This document shows positions 22,411 through 31,380 of a DNA stretch of 64,000 bases, piece after piece. The stretch lies in assembly GCF_026342015.1 (NCBI RefSeq), contig NZ_JAPENL010000002.1:563001-627000 (forward strand), given 5' to 3'. This stretch comes from Micromonospora lupini (GTDB lineage Bacteria > Actinomycetota > Actinomycetes > Mycobacteriales > Micromonosporaceae). Numbering within the stretch: the stretch's first letter is position 1; every line of letters begins with the position of its first letter. The position numbers were made by a program, and so were the translations under genes. The notes under the pieces are model-generated. The model was not told the DNA's origin and made no database searches. It saw only the letters and a program-made list of their open reading frames with translations.

Positions 22411-22524
22411 CGGACGTCAGCCCTCGACGGGCACGCGGACGTCAGCCCTCGACGGCCGCACGTCACGGCCGCGGACGTCAGCCCTTCGACGAGGCCGCGG
22501 ACGTCAGCCCTCGACGGGCACGCG
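22411..22524. repeat. Four imperfect copies of the truA 3' end
   Basis: The unit CGGACGTCAGCCCTCGACGG (variants GGCC- or GCACG-flanked) recurs at about 22411, 22436, 22472 and 22498. The last copy contains the truA stop codon and final codons (VPVEG). Copy spacing is uneven (25, 36, 26 bases), so this is not a CRISPR array. It looks like tandem duplication of the gene end. Confidence 0.6.
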
Positions 22525-23334
22525 CAGGCGGCGCGTCAGGTCGGCACGGCGGGCGTAGTCGGCCGGGTCTGCCGGGTAGCCGACCGCGACCAGCGTGAGG
22601 CCGTGTGCCGGGGCCACCGTCACCTCGCTGGAGCGCTCCTGCCGGTGAAGCAGGCTGCCCGGCCACTGGACCGCCCTTCGGCCGTCGCCGGCCGCCAGCA
22701 TCGCCCCCACCAGGCTGCGGACCATCGCCTGGCAGAACGCGTCCGCCTGGACGGTGGCGACCAGGATGCCGTCCGGGTCGCGCCGCCAGTCCAGCCGGGT
22801 CACCTCGCGCAGCGTCGTCGCGTTCTCCTTGCGCCGGCAGTACGCGGCGAAGTCGTGCTCCCCGACCAGACCCGCCGCGGCGGCGTTCAGGGCGGCCAGG
22901 TCCAGCGGTCGCGGCCAGGCCAGCACCTCGTGCCGGCGCAGCGGCTCGGTGCCGTACGTGGCGTCGGTCACCCGGTACTCGTAGCGCCGGAAGGTCGCCG
23001 AGAAGCGGGCGTCGAAGTCGGGCGGCACCTCAGACATCGCCCGTACCCGCACGTCGGTCGGGAGCAGCCGCGCGAGCCGGCGCAGCAGCCGCCCCTCGTG
23101 CTCGCGCCACACCTCGGCGGGGAGGTCCAGGTGGCAGACCTGCCCGGTGGCGTGCACACCCGCGTCGGTGCGACCCGCGACTGTCAGACCGGTCGCCGTG
23201 CCCGCGCCGAGCACCAGGTCCAGGGTCTCGACGAGCACCCCGGCGACGGTCCGCCGGGTCGGCTGGGGCGCCCAGCCGGAGAAAGCGGCGCCGTCGTACG
23301 AGACGTCAAGCCGCAGCCGGATCCGCTCGTCCAC
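22504..23334 (-). CDS. truA: tRNA pseudouridine synthase A
   Basis: Converts uridines 38-40 of the tRNA anticodon arm to pseudouridine. The 276-residue protein has the catalytic Asp57 in GRTDAGVHATGQV, plus RLRLDVSYDGAAFSGWAPQ at the start and MVRSLVGAMLAAGDGR in the C-terminal half. GTG 23334 is chosen because AGGAGG lies seven bases upstream; the longer open frame has no site. It follows rplQ at the end of the alpha operon, the common actinobacterial order, but a strong hairpin separates them. Confidence 0.95.
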   Translation of the reverse strand: MDERIRLRLDVSYDGAAFSGWAPQPTRRTVAGVLVETLDLVLGAGTATGLTVAGRTDAGVHATGQVCHLDLPAEVWREHEGRLLRRLARLLPTDVRVRAMSEVPPDFDARFSATFRRYEYRVTDATYGTEPLRRHEVLAWPRPLDLAALNAAAAGLVGEHDFAAYCRRKENATTLREVTRLDWRRDPDGILVATVQADAFCQAMVRSLVGAMLAAGDGRRAVQWPGSLLHRQERSSEVTVAPAHGLTLVAVGYPADPADYARRADLTRRLRVPVEG

Positions 23335-23355
23335 CTCGTACCTCCTGTTACGGGT

Positions 23356-23389
23356 CGGGCCCGACACCCCGTGAGGGGTGCCGGGCCCG
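23356..23389 (-). terminator. Hairpin between rplQ and truA
   Basis: CGGGCCCGACACCCC (23356-23370) pairs with 23375-23389 (one A-C mismatch) around a GTGA loop, 16 bases past the rplQ stop. It probably ends or attenuates the rpsM-rplQ transcript before truA. Confidence 0.7.
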
Positions 23390-23405
23390 GAAACGATGCC
23401 CGAGG

Positions 23406-23966
23406 TCAGGCCTTGTTCTCCTCGGTGGCGAGGTCGCTGTCCTCGCGCGCCTCGGCGGTGTCACCGGATGCCGACTCCGGCGCCTCGGAGTCCTGGTCGG
23501 CCTGGGCCGACTGCGGGGCCTCCTCGGCCGGGGCGAGCGCCTCGACCTTGTCCTGCTGCGCGGCCTTGCGGGCGGCGGTCTTCTTGTTCACCTTGGGCTC
23601 GGCGACCTGAAGCTCTTCCACCAGCTCGATGATGGCCATCGGCGCGTTGTCACCCTTGCGCGGACCGGTCTTCACGATCCGGGTGTAACCGCCGGGGCGG
23701 TTGGAGTACCGGGGCGCGATCTGGTCGAACAGGGCGTACACGACGTCCTTGTCCTTGACGACACCCAGCACCCGCCGCCGCGAGGCGAGGTCACCGCGCT
23801 TGGCCTTGGTGATGAGCTGCTCGGCCAGCGGACGCAGCCGGCGGGCCTTCGTCTCGGTGGTCTGGATCTTGCCGTGCTGGAACAGCGCGGTCGCCAGGTT
23901 GGCGAGCATCAGCCGCTCGTGCGAGGGGCTGCCGCCGAGGCGGGGGCCCTTGGTGGGCGTGGGCAT
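23406..23966 (-). CDS. rplQ: 50S ribosomal protein L17
   Basis: Large-subunit protein near the peptide exit tunnel. The N-terminal core ([60 protein letters not shown]) is standard through about residue 120. The remaining 65 residues are an acidic, Ala/Glu-rich disordered tail, so the protein (186 residues) is much longer than the bacterial norm of about 120-130. It is last in the rpsM-rpsK-rpsD-rpoA-rplQ run. Confidence 0.97.
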   Translation of the reverse strand: MPTPTKGPRLGGSPSHERLMLANLATALFQHGKIQTTETKARRLRPLAEQLITKAKRGDLASRRRVLGVVKDKDVVYALFDQIAPRYSNRPGGYTRIVKTGPRKGDNAPMAIIELVEELQVAEPKVNKKTAARKAAQQDKVEALAPAEEAPQSAQADQDSEAPESASGDTAEAREDSDLATEENKA

Positions 23967-24000
23967 TTTTGGTGCTCCTCAGTTGTGGCGGCAGCGCGGA

Positions 24001-25023
24001 CTAGAGCTGCTCGGTCTCGCGGTAGTCGTCGGTGTCGTAGTCGGCCTCGCCGAAGGTGTCCACGACGTGCGCCGGGTCGAAGTTCGGAGCCGAGTCCTTC
24101 AGCCCGAGACCCATCCCGGCGAGCTTCATCTTGACCTCGTCGATCGACTTCTGACCGAAGTTGCGGATGTCGAGGAGGTCGGCCTCGGTACGCCCGATGA
24201 GCTCACCAACGGAGTTGATGCCCTCGCGCTTGAGGCAGTTGTAGGAGCGGACGGTGAGGTCCAGCTCCTCGATCGGCAGAGCGAGGTCCGCCGCCAGCTG
24301 GGCGTCCTGCGGGGACGGCCCGATGTCGATGCCCTCGGCGGTCTCGTCGAGCTCACGGGCCAGCCCGAACAGCTCCACAAGCGTCGAACCGGCGGAGGCC
24401 AGCGCGGTACGCGGGCCCATCGACGGCTTGGTCTCGACGTCGATGATGAGCCTGTCGAAGTCGGTGCGCTGCTCGACGCGGGTCGCCTCGACGCGGTACG
24501 TCACCTTCAGCACCGGCGAGTAGATCGAGTCGACCGGGATGCGGCCGATCTCGGCGCCGGACTGCTTGTTCTGTGCGGCAGTCACGTAGCCCCGGCCCCG
24601 CTCGACGGTCAGCTCCATGTCGAGCCGGCCCTTGCCGTTGAGGGTCGCGAGCTTGAGGTCCGGGTTGTGCACCGAGACGCCGGCCGGGGGCTGGATGTCG
24701 CCCGCCGTCACGTCGCCCGGGCCCTGCTTGCGCAGGTACATGCTGACCGGCTCGTCGTGCTCGGAGCTGACGCACAGCTCCTTGATGTTCATGACGAGCT
24801 CGACCACGTCCTCCTTGACACCGGGGATCGTGGTGAACTCGTGCAGCACGCCGTCGATCTTGATCGAGGTGACCGCCGCACCCGGGATCGACGACAGCAG
24901 CGTGCGCCGCAGCGAGTTGCCCAGGGTGTAGCCGAAGCCCGGCTCGAGCGGCTCGATGGCGAACCGCGACCGGGTCTCGTTGATCGACTCCTCGGAGAGG
25001 GAGGGTCGCTGGCTGATGAGCAT
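24001..25023 (-). CDS. rpoA: DNA-directed RNA polymerase alpha subunit
   Basis: The 340-residue alpha subunit scaffolds core polymerase assembly. The N-terminal assembly domain starts [20 protein letters not shown] and contains [20 protein letters not shown]. The C-terminal domain, which touches UP elements and activators, contains [20 protein letters not shown] and [20 protein letters not shown]. Length is typical. It sits between rpsD and rplQ as in other bacteria. Confidence 0.98.
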   Translation of the reverse strand: MLISQRPSLSEESINETRSRFAIEPLEPGFGYTLGNSLRRTLLSSIPGAAVTSIKIDGVLHEFTTIPGVKEDVVELVMNIKELCVSSEHDEPVSMYLRKQGPGDVTAGDIQPPAGVSVHNPDLKLATLNGKGRLDMELTVERGRGYVTAAQNKQSGAEIGRIPVDSIYSPVLKVTYRVEATRVEQRTDFDRLIIDVETKPSMGPRTALASAGSTLVELFGLARELDETAEGIDIGPSPQDAQLAADLALPIEELDLTVRSYNCLKREGINSVGELIGRTEADLLDIRNFGQKSIDEVKMKLAGMGLGLKDSAPNFDPAHVVDTFGEADYDTDDYRETEQL

Positions 25024-25121
25024 CTTGTCTCTTCTCTTCCGGGACGCCCGCTATTTGACGTCCACGACACAAACTGTTCCGGTGGCCCGCCCCGGAGGGC
25101 GGGCCACCGCAACGAGCCCGA

Positions 25122-25748
25122 CTACTTGGAGTAGAGCTCGACGATCAACTGCTCCTGGACCTGCGTGTCGATGACCTGCCGGGCCGGGAGGGAGTGCACG
25201 AGCACCTTCATCTGGCTGGGGATTGCCTCCAGCCAGGCCGGCACCGTCTTCGAACCGGCCTGAGCCTGCGCCACCACGAACGGGGTGAGCTCCTTGCTCT
25301 TGCCCCGGACCTCGATGATGTCGTGCTCCTTGACGCGGTACGACGGGATGTCGACCTTCTTGCCGTTCACCGTGAAGTGACCGTGCTTGACCAGCTGGCG
25401 GGCCATGTCCCGCGAGTGGGCGTAGCCGGCCCGGTAAACGACGTTGTCCAGCCGCGACTCGAGGATCTGCAGGAGGACCTCACCGGTCTTGGCCTGCTTG
25501 CCAACGGCTTCCTCGTAGTAGCCACGGAACTGCTTCTCCAGCACGCCGTAGACACGACGGGCCTTCTGCTTCTCGCGGAGCTGGAGCAGGTACTCCGTCT
25601 CCTTGGTGCGGCCGCGGCCGTGCTGCCCGGGCGGGAACGGCCGGGACTCGAACGGGCACTTCGGACCATCGCACTTGCTGCCCTTGAGGAACAGCTTCAT
25701 CTTCTCCCGCCGGCAACGGCGGCAGTCAGCACCGGTGTAACGAGCCAT
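25122..25748 (-). CDS. rpsD: 30S ribosomal protein S4, zinc-binding form
   Basis: Primary 16S rRNA-binding protein needed for early 30S assembly. The N-terminus carries Cys9-x2-Cys12 and Cys26-x4-Cys31 ([16 protein letters not shown]), the zinc-binding C+ form of S4. The S4 RNA-binding domain follows ([40 protein letters not shown]). Length 208. Gene order rpsK-rpsD-rpoA. Confidence 0.98.
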   Translation of the reverse strand: MARYTGADCRRCRREKMKLFLKGSKCDGPKCPFESRPFPPGQHGRGRTKETEYLLQLREKQKARRVYGVLEKQFRGYYEEAVGKQAKTGEVLLQILESRLDNVVYRAGYAHSRDMARQLVKHGHFTVNGKKVDIPSYRVKEHDIIEVRGKSKELTPFVVAQAQAGSKTVPAWLEAIPSQMKVLVHSLPARQVIDTQVQEQLIVELYSK

Positions 25749-25761
25749 CTCTCTCTACCTC

Positions 25762-26169
25762 TCAGACCCGGCGACGCTTGGGCGGACGGCATCCGTTGTG
25801 CGGCTGCGGGGTGACGTCGGCGATCTGCCCGACCTCGAGGCCCACGGCCTGCAGCGAACGGATGGCGGTCTCCCGGCCGGAGCCGGGGCCCTTGACGAAC
25901 ACGTCGACCTTGCGCATGCCGTGCTCCATGGCGCGACGCGCGGCAGCCTCGGCGGCCAGCTGCGCGGCGAACGGAGTCGACTTGCGGGAGCCCTTGAAGC
26001 CAACCTGGCCAGCGGAGGCCCAGGAGATGACCGCACCAGTCGGGTCCGTGATGGACACGATGGTGTTGTTGAACGTGCTCTTGATGTGCGCCTGCCCGTG
26101 GGCGACGTTCTTGCGTTCCTTGCGCCGGACCTTCTTGACGGCGGCTCCGGCACGAGCCTTCGGTGGCAT
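25762..26169 (-). CDS. rpsK: 30S ribosomal protein S11
   Basis: Platform protein of the small subunit, next to S18 and the mRNA exit. The 135 residues include the conserved [40 protein letters not shown] and a basic C-terminus ([13 protein letters not shown]). It starts 17 bases after rpsM and is followed at 13 bases by rpsD. Confidence 0.98.
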   Translation of the reverse strand: MPPKARAGAAVKKVRRKERKNVAHGQAHIKSTFNNTIVSITDPTGAVISWASAGQVGFKGSRKSTPFAAQLAAEAAARRAMEHGMRKVDVFVKGPGSGRETAIRSLQAVGLEVGQIADVTPQPHNGCRPPKRRRV

Positions 26170-26186
26170 AGTCTTCTGCGCTCCTA

Positions 26187-26567
26187 TTACTTCTTGCCGG
26201 GCTTCTTCTTGCCGGCGACGGTCCGCTTCGGGCCCTTGCGGGTCCGTGCGTTGGTCTTGGTCCGCTGGCCACGCACGGGCAGGCCCCGGCGGTGCCGGAT
26301 GCCGGCGTAGCAGCCGATCTCGACCTTGCGGCGGATGTCAGCGGCGACCTCGCGGCGCAGGTCGCCTTCAACCTTGTAGTTGCCCTCGATGTGGTCGCGG
26401 AGCTGCACGAGCTCCTCGTCCGTGAGGTCCCGAGCGCGCTTGTCCGGCGAGATGCCGGTGGCGGCGAGTGTCTCCAGGGCGCGGGTACGACCGACCCCGA
26501 AGATGTAGGTGAGCGCGATCTCCATCCGCTTCTCGCGGGGGAGATCCACGCCGACTAGACGTGCCAT
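26187..26567 (-). CDS. rpsM: 30S ribosomal protein S13
   Basis: Head protein that contacts P-site tRNA and the 50S subunit. The 126-residue sequence begins [20 protein letters not shown] and has the typical [20 protein letters not shown] end plus a Lys-rich tail. It opens the alpha operon. The 266 bases upstream, up to rpmJ, hold no gene; a 7-bp hairpin (CCGGCCG-TGTTC-CGGCCGG, 26805-26823) lies just below rpmJ. Confidence 0.98.
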   Translation of the reverse strand: MARLVGVDLPREKRMEIALTYIFGVGRTRALETLAATGISPDKRARDLTDEELVQLRDHIEGNYKVEGDLRREVAADIRRKVEIGCYAGIRHRRGLPVRGQRTKTNARTRKGPKRTVAGKKKPGKK

Positions 26568-26833
26568 GTGCGGGCGTACTCCTCGTGATGTGTGGCGGAG
26601 GTGTGGACCCGTCCCACCCCGCTACCGGCCGTCCCGTCTTTCCGACGCTTTCAGCGCCGGCGACCGGGATCGGTCGCTGCCCGAGCGGGCCCCGGCCTCC
26701 GACCGGGGGTCAGCCACGCAGAAGTACGTCTCGCGTACCGCTCGCGGCTGGGACGAGCATGTGTGATGTGTGTGTCGCTGAGGATCTGCGCCTACCAACA
26801 CCACCCGGCCGTGTTCCGGCCGGACGGGCTGAG

Positions 26834-26947
26834 TCAGCCCTGGCGCTGCTTGTGGCGCGGGTCGGTACAGATGACCATGACCCGGCCGTGCCGGCGGATA
26901 ACCCGGCACTTGTTGCAGATCCTCTTGACGCTCGGCTTGACCTTCAC
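26834..26947 (-). CDS. rpmJ: 50S ribosomal protein L36, zinc-binding form
   Basis: A 37-residue protein read directly from the sequence: GTG start, then [20 protein letters not shown] and a [10 protein letters not shown] end. The zinc ligands Cys11, Cys14, Cys27 and His32 are all present, so this is the C+ paralogue. GTAAGG lies upstream of the GTG. It sits between infA and rpsM, the usual actinobacterial order. Confidence 0.95.
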   Translation of the reverse strand: MKVKPSVKRICNKCRVIRRHGRVMVICTDPRHKQRQG

Positions 26948-27038
26948 GGTTGCCTTACTTCCCATCTGGCCCGGGAACGCGCGATGCGCGAGACCGGACG
27001 TCGAAGACGGACACGGGACTTCCCGGCCGCCGTCAGGA

Positions 27039-27260
27039 CTACTTGTAGCGGTAGACGATGCGCCCGCGGGTCAGGTCGTACGGCGAGAGTTCGACGACGA
27101 CCCGGTCCTCAGGCAGGATGCGGATGTAGTGCTGCCGCATCTTGCCGCTGATGTGAGCCAACACCTTGTGGCCGTTCGCGAGCTCCACCCGGAACATGGC
27201 GTTCGGCAGGGGCTCGATGACCCGACCCTCGATCTCAATGGCTCCGTCTTTTTTCGGCAT
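27039..27260 (-). CDS. infA: Translation initiation factor IF-1
   Basis: A single OB-fold of 73 residues that occupies the ribosomal A site during initiation. [40 protein letters not shown] and GRIVYRYK are textbook IF-1. It is followed by rpmJ. A long untranslated leader of about 150 bases is implied by the promoter at 27415-27444. Confidence 0.98.
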   Translation of the reverse strand: MPKKDGAIEIEGRVIEPLPNAMFRVELANGHKVLAHISGKMRQHYIRILPEDRVVVELSPYDLTRGRIVYRYK

Positions 27261-27414
27261 GTCCTCCGCTGTCCTGACGTCGATTGCTCCGGGCGGCCCA
27301 CAACGTCTTACACGGAAATCTGATCAGAATCAGAAGCCCGCGCCAGCCGCGGCTCCAGCTCCCACCGAAGCGCAGGGTGGGCATGCCGGAGTGGACGCTG
27401 TGCGCCGATCTGAA

Positions 27415-27444
27415 AGTGTACGCCGGCCTACGCGCCGTCGCCAA
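27415..27444 (-). promoter_or_regulatory. Promoter of infA-rpmJ
   Basis: Minus-strand TTGGCG (27439-27444), 18-base spacer, TACACT (27415-27420). The predicted start is near 27408. Confidence 0.55.
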
Positions 27445-27498
27445 ACCGGCCACCCTCGCGTCCTCGGACCGCTCCCCGCTCCCCCGCCCACCGCACAT

Positions 27499-27555
27499 CG
27501 ATCATGAGGTTGGCAGGGCGAAAAACCGCGCTCGACGACGCCAAGTCCATGATCG
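27499..27555. repeat. Intergenic palindrome with CGATCATG ends
   Basis: CGATCATG-AGG-TTGGC (27499-27514) faces GCCAA-GTC-CATGATCG (27540-27555) across a 25-base loop; 13 of 16 arm positions pair. It lies 3' of the infA promoter region and 5' of the DUF1707 gene stop. It may be a dispersed palindromic repeat rather than a terminator. Confidence 0.5.
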
Positions 27556-27576
27556 TCGACCGGTGGGGCGGGTGGG

Positions 27577-28143
27577 TCAGGTGCTCGGCTCGGGGTCTTC
27601 CGGTTCGGTGGCGCGCAGCTCCCGGCGGCGCTCGCGCTTGGCCCGCTTGCGCTCACGCCGGCGCTCCCGCTCGATCGCCTGGCGGCGGGGCTCTCCCCCG
27701 GCCAGCCCGCCGACCGTCCGGAGCACCAGCACCGCGCCCCAGGGGCCAGCCACCCAGCCCGGCCAGAAGTAGAGCAGCTGCAGGCTCAGCAGCGAGGTCA
27801 CGCCCCAGATGGCCACCACGATGGCGACCACCCTCACGTACGGCAGCCACACCTCCGCCAGCCAACGCTTGACGTGGTCCTGCGCGAGCGGGGTGGGCCC
27901 ATCGACGGGTGGCCCGGCCGGCGCGCTGGCCGGCCGCAGGGCCGACTGCTCCGGGGGCGCCACCGGGGGCAGATCGGTGAGCAGGGCGTCCAGCTCGGCG
28001 TACGTGCGCGCCGCGTAGGCCCGCTGCACCCGCTCGTCGTACTCGTGCAGGTCCAACCGGCCCTCGCCGAGAGCGACACGCAGCCGGTCGGCAACCACCT
28101 CGCGGTCCGCATCCGCGGCCCGCATTCCGTCGCGCCCGTCCAT
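27577..28143 (-). CDS. DUF1707 domain membrane protein
   Basis: About 188 residues. The N-terminal 60 residues are a DUF1707 (SHOCT-like) domain (MRAADADREVVADRLRVALG, LDLHEYDERVQRAYAARTYA). A Pro-rich linker, two closely spaced hydrophobic segments (VRVVAIVVAIWGVTSLLSLQ and FWPGWVAGPWGAVLVL) and a strongly basic tail (RERKRAKRERRRELR) follow. Function unknown; such proteins are common in actinobacteria. The start is ambiguous among ATGs at 28155, 28143 and 28125. It is downstream of map with an 83-base gap. Confidence 0.75.
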   Translation of the reverse strand: MDGRDGMRAADADREVVADRLRVALGEGRLDLHEYDERVQRAYAARTYAELDALLTDLPPVAPPEQSALRPASAPAGPPVDGPTPLAQDHVKRWLAEVWLPYVRVVAIVVAIWGVTSLLSLQLLYFWPGWVAGPWGAVLVLRTVGGLAGGEPRRQAIERERRRERKRAKRERRRELRATEPEDPEPST

Positions 28144-28226
28144 GCCGGCAAGCATGCCACCGCCACGCCAGTCCCGTCCGACCGTGGATGCCGGCAACGT
28201 CGCGGTCGACGGAACTGCGCGGTGGG

Positions 28227-29078
28227 TCAGGGGGTGGTGGAGGCGGTGGGTTGGCGTGCGGTCACCAGGTCGCCGAGGCGGGCACGGCCCCCGTCGAAGG
28301 CCGTGAGCACCCACACGCCGTCGGGCAACAGCGCCATCGAGTGCTCGACGTGCGCCGCGGTCGACCCGTCGCGGGTGACGACCGTCCAACCGTCGGCAAG
28401 TTCGACGGTACGCGGGGACGCCATGGTGATCATGGGCTCGATGGCCAGCGCCATGCCGGGGACCAGACGCGGTCCCTTGCCCGGCCGGCCGTGGTTGAGC
28501 ACGTGCGGGTCCTGGTGCATCTCGGTGCCGATGCCGTGGCCACCGTAGCCGTCGACGATGCCGTACCGGCCGCCCTTGCGGACCGCAGTCTCCACCGCGT
28601 ACGAGATGTCGGTGAGCCGCCCCTTGCCGCTGGCCGCTCCGCGCGCCGCGGCGGCGATGCCCGCCCACATCGCGTCCTCGGCGACCTCGGCCATCCTGAG
28701 CAGCGCCGGGTCGACGTCGCCGACCCCGACGGTGATCGCGGAGTCGCCGTGCCAGCCGTTCAGCACCGCACCGCAGTCGATCGAGATGAGGTCGCCGTCG
28801 GCGAGCACCTGCTCCGGCGAGGGGATGGCGTGCACGATCTGCTCGTTGACCGAGGAGCAGATCGACGCCGGGAAGCCGTGGTAGCCCTTGAAGGACGGGA
28901 CGGCACCCGCCTCGCGGATCGTCGACTCGGCGATGGCGTCCAGATCCGCAGTGCTCACGCCCGGGGCCACCGCCTCGCGCATCCGGCGCAGTGCCTCGGC
29001 GACCACGAGCCCGGCCGCGCGCATCTTCTCGATCTGGTCAGGGGTCTTCAGCTGGATGTCCAGCTGGGGACGACGCAT
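28227..29078 (-). CDS. map: Methionine aminopeptidase, type I
   Basis: Removes the initiator methionine from nascent proteins. All five metal ligands can be placed: Asp in LISIDCGAVLNGWHGDSA (two Asp), His in GGHGIGTEMHQDPHVLNHG, Glu in LAIEPMITM and Glu in AAHVEHSMALL. Length 283 from ATG 29078 (MRRPQLDIQLKTPDQIEKMR). It follows adk, as in many secY-adk-map operons, but a perfect 12-bp hairpin stands between them, so expression may be partly separate. Confidence 0.97.
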   Translation of the reverse strand: MRRPQLDIQLKTPDQIEKMRAAGLVVAEALRRMREAVAPGVSTADLDAIAESTIREAGAVPSFKGYHGFPASICSSVNEQIVHAIPSPEQVLADGDLISIDCGAVLNGWHGDSAITVGVGDVDPALLRMAEVAEDAMWAGIAAAARGAASGKGRLTDISYAVETAVRKGGRYGIVDGYGGHGIGTEMHQDPHVLNHGRPGKGPRLVPGMALAIEPMITMASPRTVELADGWTVVTRDGSTAAHVEHSMALLPDGVWVLTAFDGGRARLGDLVTARQPTASTTP

Positions 29079-29099
29079 GGAGCGGTTACCTTTCGTTGC

Positions 29100-29136
29100 C
29101 GAAAAGCGGGGCACGTCTCGCGTACCCCGCTTTTCG
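29100..29136 (-). terminator. Hairpin between adk and map
   Basis: CGAAAAGCGGGG (29100-29111) and CCCCGCTTTTCG (29125-29136) form a perfect 12-bp stem with a 13-base loop. On the minus strand the 3' arm carries TTTT. It may terminate or attenuate between adk and map. Confidence 0.6.
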
Positions 29137-29166
29137 CACTCTATCCACCCCGGCGCGGGGAGGATC

Positions 29167-29820
29167 TCAGCCGCCGTACGACCGCAGAGCGTCGATGGCC
29201 CGGGTGGTGACGTCCTCCACCGGGCCGGTGGCGTCGATCCCGACCAGCTTGCCCTGGGCGCCGTAGTAGTCGACCAGGGGCGCGGTCTTCTCGCTGTATT
29301 CCCGCAGGCGGGTGGCGATGGTCTCCGGCTTGTCGTCGTCGCGCTGGAACAGCTCGGCGCCGCACCGGTCGCAGATGCCCGGCCTGGTGGTGGCGTCGAA
29401 CTCCACGTGCCAGATCTTGCCGCAACCCCGGCAGGTACGCCGGCCGGAAAGCCGCCGGATCACCTCGTCGTCGTCGACCACCAGCTCCAGGACCAGATCC
29501 AGGGCGGTGCCCAGGTCGGCGAGGAGCTTGTCCAGAGCGGCGGCCTGCGGAGTGGTCCGCGGGAAACCGTCGAGCAGAAAGCCCTCGCTGGCGTCGGGCT
29601 CGGCCAGCCGGTCCCGGACCATGTTGATGGTGACCTCGTCCGGAACCAGCTCGCCTGCGTCCATGTAACGCTTGGCTTCGACGCCGAGCGGCGTGCCCTG
29701 GGTGACGTTCGAGCGGAAGATGTCTCCGGTCGAGATCTTGGGTACCGACAGGTGCGCGGCAACGAACTCTGCCTGCGTGCCCTTACCCGCACCCGGCGGG
29801 CCAACCAGAACGAGTCTCAT
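29167..29820 (-). CDS. adk: Adenylate kinase, zinc-LID form
   Basis: Interconverts ATP + AMP and 2 ADP. P-loop [11 protein letters not shown] is at residues 7-17. The LID domain carries four cysteines (TCRGCGKIW and [10 protein letters not shown]), the zinc-stabilised type. Length 217. The ATG lies directly after the secY stop codon with no gap, so translation is coupled to secY. Confidence 0.97.
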   Translation of the reverse strand: MRLVLVGPPGAGKGTQAEFVAAHLSVPKISTGDIFRSNVTQGTPLGVEAKRYMDAGELVPDEVTINMVRDRLAEPDASEGFLLDGFPRTTPQAAALDKLLADLGTALDLVLELVVDDDEVIRRLSGRRTCRGCGKIWHVEFDATTRPGICDRCGAELFQRDDDKPETIATRLREYSEKTAPLVDYYGAQGKLVGIDATGPVEDVTTRAIDALRSYGG

Positions 29821-31149
29821 CTACCGCAGGAACCCTTCGTAGTTCCGCTGCATGAGTTGGCTCTCGATCTGCTTCACGGTCTCCAGACCGACGCCGACCA
29901 TGATGAGCACAGCGGTGCCACCGAACGGGAAGTTCTGGTACTGCTGGCTGTCCAGCCAGATGAAGAAGAAGTTCGGCAGGATCGAGATGATGCCGAGGTA
30001 GAGCGCGCCCGGCAGGGTGATCCGGCTGAGGATGAAGTCCAGGTAGTCGGCCGTCGGCTTGCCCGGCCGGATACCCGGCACGAATCCGCCGTACTTCTTC
30101 ATGTTGTCCGCGACCTCGGTCGGGTTGAACGTGATCGAGACGTAGAAGTACGTGAAGAAGATGATCAGCAGGAAGTAGACCGAGATGTAGATCGGGCTGT
30201 TCGGTGCGACCAGGTTGTTCTGGATCCACGCCTGGATCTTGCCCGGGTCGTTCTGGTCGAAGAACTGCAGGGCCAACTGCGGGAGGTAGAGCAGCGACGA
30301 ACCGAAGATGACCGGGATCACACCCGCCTGGTTGACCTTCAGCGGGATGTAGGTCGAGGTGCCGCCGTACATCCGCCGGCCGATCATCCGCTTGGCGTAC
30401 TGCACCGGGATCCGGCGCTGCGCCTGCTCGATGAACGTGACAGCGGTGATGACCACCAGAACCAGCGCGATGACGAGGGCGAACTTGCCCCAGCCCTGCT
30501 GGGTCTTGATCTGCCAGCCCTCGCCGGGCAGCCGGGCAGCGATCGAGGTGAAGATCAGGACGGACATGCCGTTGCCGACGCCCCGGTCGGTGATGAGCTC
30601 ACCGAGCCACATGACCATGCCGGTGCCGGCGGTCATGGTGATCACCAGGATGGACAGCGTCAGCCAGTCCGGGATTCCGGTGCCCTCGGGGATGATCGGG
30701 AACTGGTCGCAGCGGTTTTGGAACAGCTGACCCGAGCGGGCCAGGGCCACGAACGCCGAGGCCTGCAGCACGCCGAGACCGAGGGTCAGGTAGCGGGTGT
30801 ACTGCGTGATCTTCGCCTGACCGGCCTGGCCCTCCTTGCGGAGCTGCTCCAGACGCGGGATCACGACGGTCAGCAGCTGCAGGATGATCGACGCGGTGAT
30901 GTAGGGCATGATGCCCAGCGCGAAGACCGAGAGCTGTAGCAGCGCTCCGCCGGAGAAGAGGTTGAGCAGATTCAGCGGGCCCGTCGTGTCACCCGAGATG
31001 GAGTCGAGGCACTTCTGCACGTTGCCGTACGAGACGCCCGGGCTGGGGAGCGTGGCACCCAGCCGGTAGACCGCGATGATGCCTACTGTGAACAGCAGCT
31101 TCTTGCGCAGGTCAGGCGTACGGAACGCACTGAGAAAGGCGGACAGCAA
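29821..31149 (-). CDS. secY: Preprotein translocase subunit SecY
   Basis: Central channel of the Sec translocon, about ten transmembrane helices over 442 residues. Conserved parts include the plug region (PGVSYGNVQKCLDSISGDTT), GIMPYITASIILQLLTVVIP, and the cytoplasmic QRRIPVQYAKRMIGRRMYGG loop. The start is TTG 31149 (LLSAFLSAFRTPDLRKK, the first Leu being the initiator): AGGAGG lies six bases upstream, while the longer open frame has no site. It is separated from rplO by 231 bases with a terminator and its own promoter. Confidence 0.96.
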   Translation of the reverse strand: MLSAFLSAFRTPDLRKKLLFTVGIIAVYRLGATLPSPGVSYGNVQKCLDSISGDTTGPLNLLNLFSGGALLQLSVFALGIMPYITASIILQLLTVVIPRLEQLRKEGQAGQAKITQYTRYLTLGLGVLQASAFVALARSGQLFQNRCDQFPIIPEGTGIPDWLTLSILVITMTAGTGMVMWLGELITDRGVGNGMSVLIFTSIAARLPGEGWQIKTQQGWGKFALVIALVLVVITAVTFIEQAQRRIPVQYAKRMIGRRMYGGTSTYIPLKVNQAGVIPVIFGSSLLYLPQLALQFFDQNDPGKIQAWIQNNLVAPNSPIYISVYFLLIIFFTYFYVSITFNPTEVADNMKKYGGFVPGIRPGKPTADYLDFILSRITLPGALYLGIISILPNFFFIWLDSQQYQNFPFGGTAVLIMVGVGLETVKQIESQLMQRNYEGFLR

Positions 31150-31241
31150 CTTCTTCCTCCTGCGCGAGGCGGGCCGCCGGTGAACCCTGGCGGGTGGGGG
31201 TGGATCACGGGCGAGTGCCCGCAATCCATGGCTGGGATGGG

Positions 31242-31250
31242 ACTCTAACA
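31242..31250 (-). promoter_or_regulatory. Candidate extended -10 promoter of secY-adk
   Basis: Minus-strand TGTTAGAGT fits the extended -10 pattern TGnTAnnnT; no good -35 element is visible. TAATAT, some 60 bases further upstream, is an alternative. The position gives a leader of about 85 bases before the TTG start. Confidence 0.4.
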
Positions 31251-31333
31251 GCCCTGTCCCGCTCCGGGCAGGTGTGCCCGGCTACATAAACCGAATCCGA
31301 TATTACCGGGCGCACACGGCCCAGGCAGACCTA

Positions 31334-31367
31334 GGCGCCCGCCAGTTGCTCACAACCGACGGGCGCC
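31334..31367 (-). terminator. Hairpin after rplO
   Basis: GGCGCCCG (31334-31341) and CGGGCGCC (31360-31367) form an outer stem enclosing an inner GTTG/CAAC stem. It lies 14 bases after the rplO stop and closes the spc operon before secY. Confidence 0.65.
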
Positions 31368-31380
31368 GAGGTCGTACGCC

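Larger units (their letters stand above)
27261..27576. other. 316-base intergenic region upstream of infA
   Basis: No gene is seen. It contains the infA promoter (27415-27444), the infA leader and the palindromic element at 27499-27555. The palindrome lies between the DUF1707 gene end and the infA promoter. Confidence 0.6.

Noticed and set aside
22411..22524. Possible CRISPR array
   Set aside because: Only four imperfect copies, uneven spacing, no unique spacers of constant length, no cas genes; one copy is part of truA.
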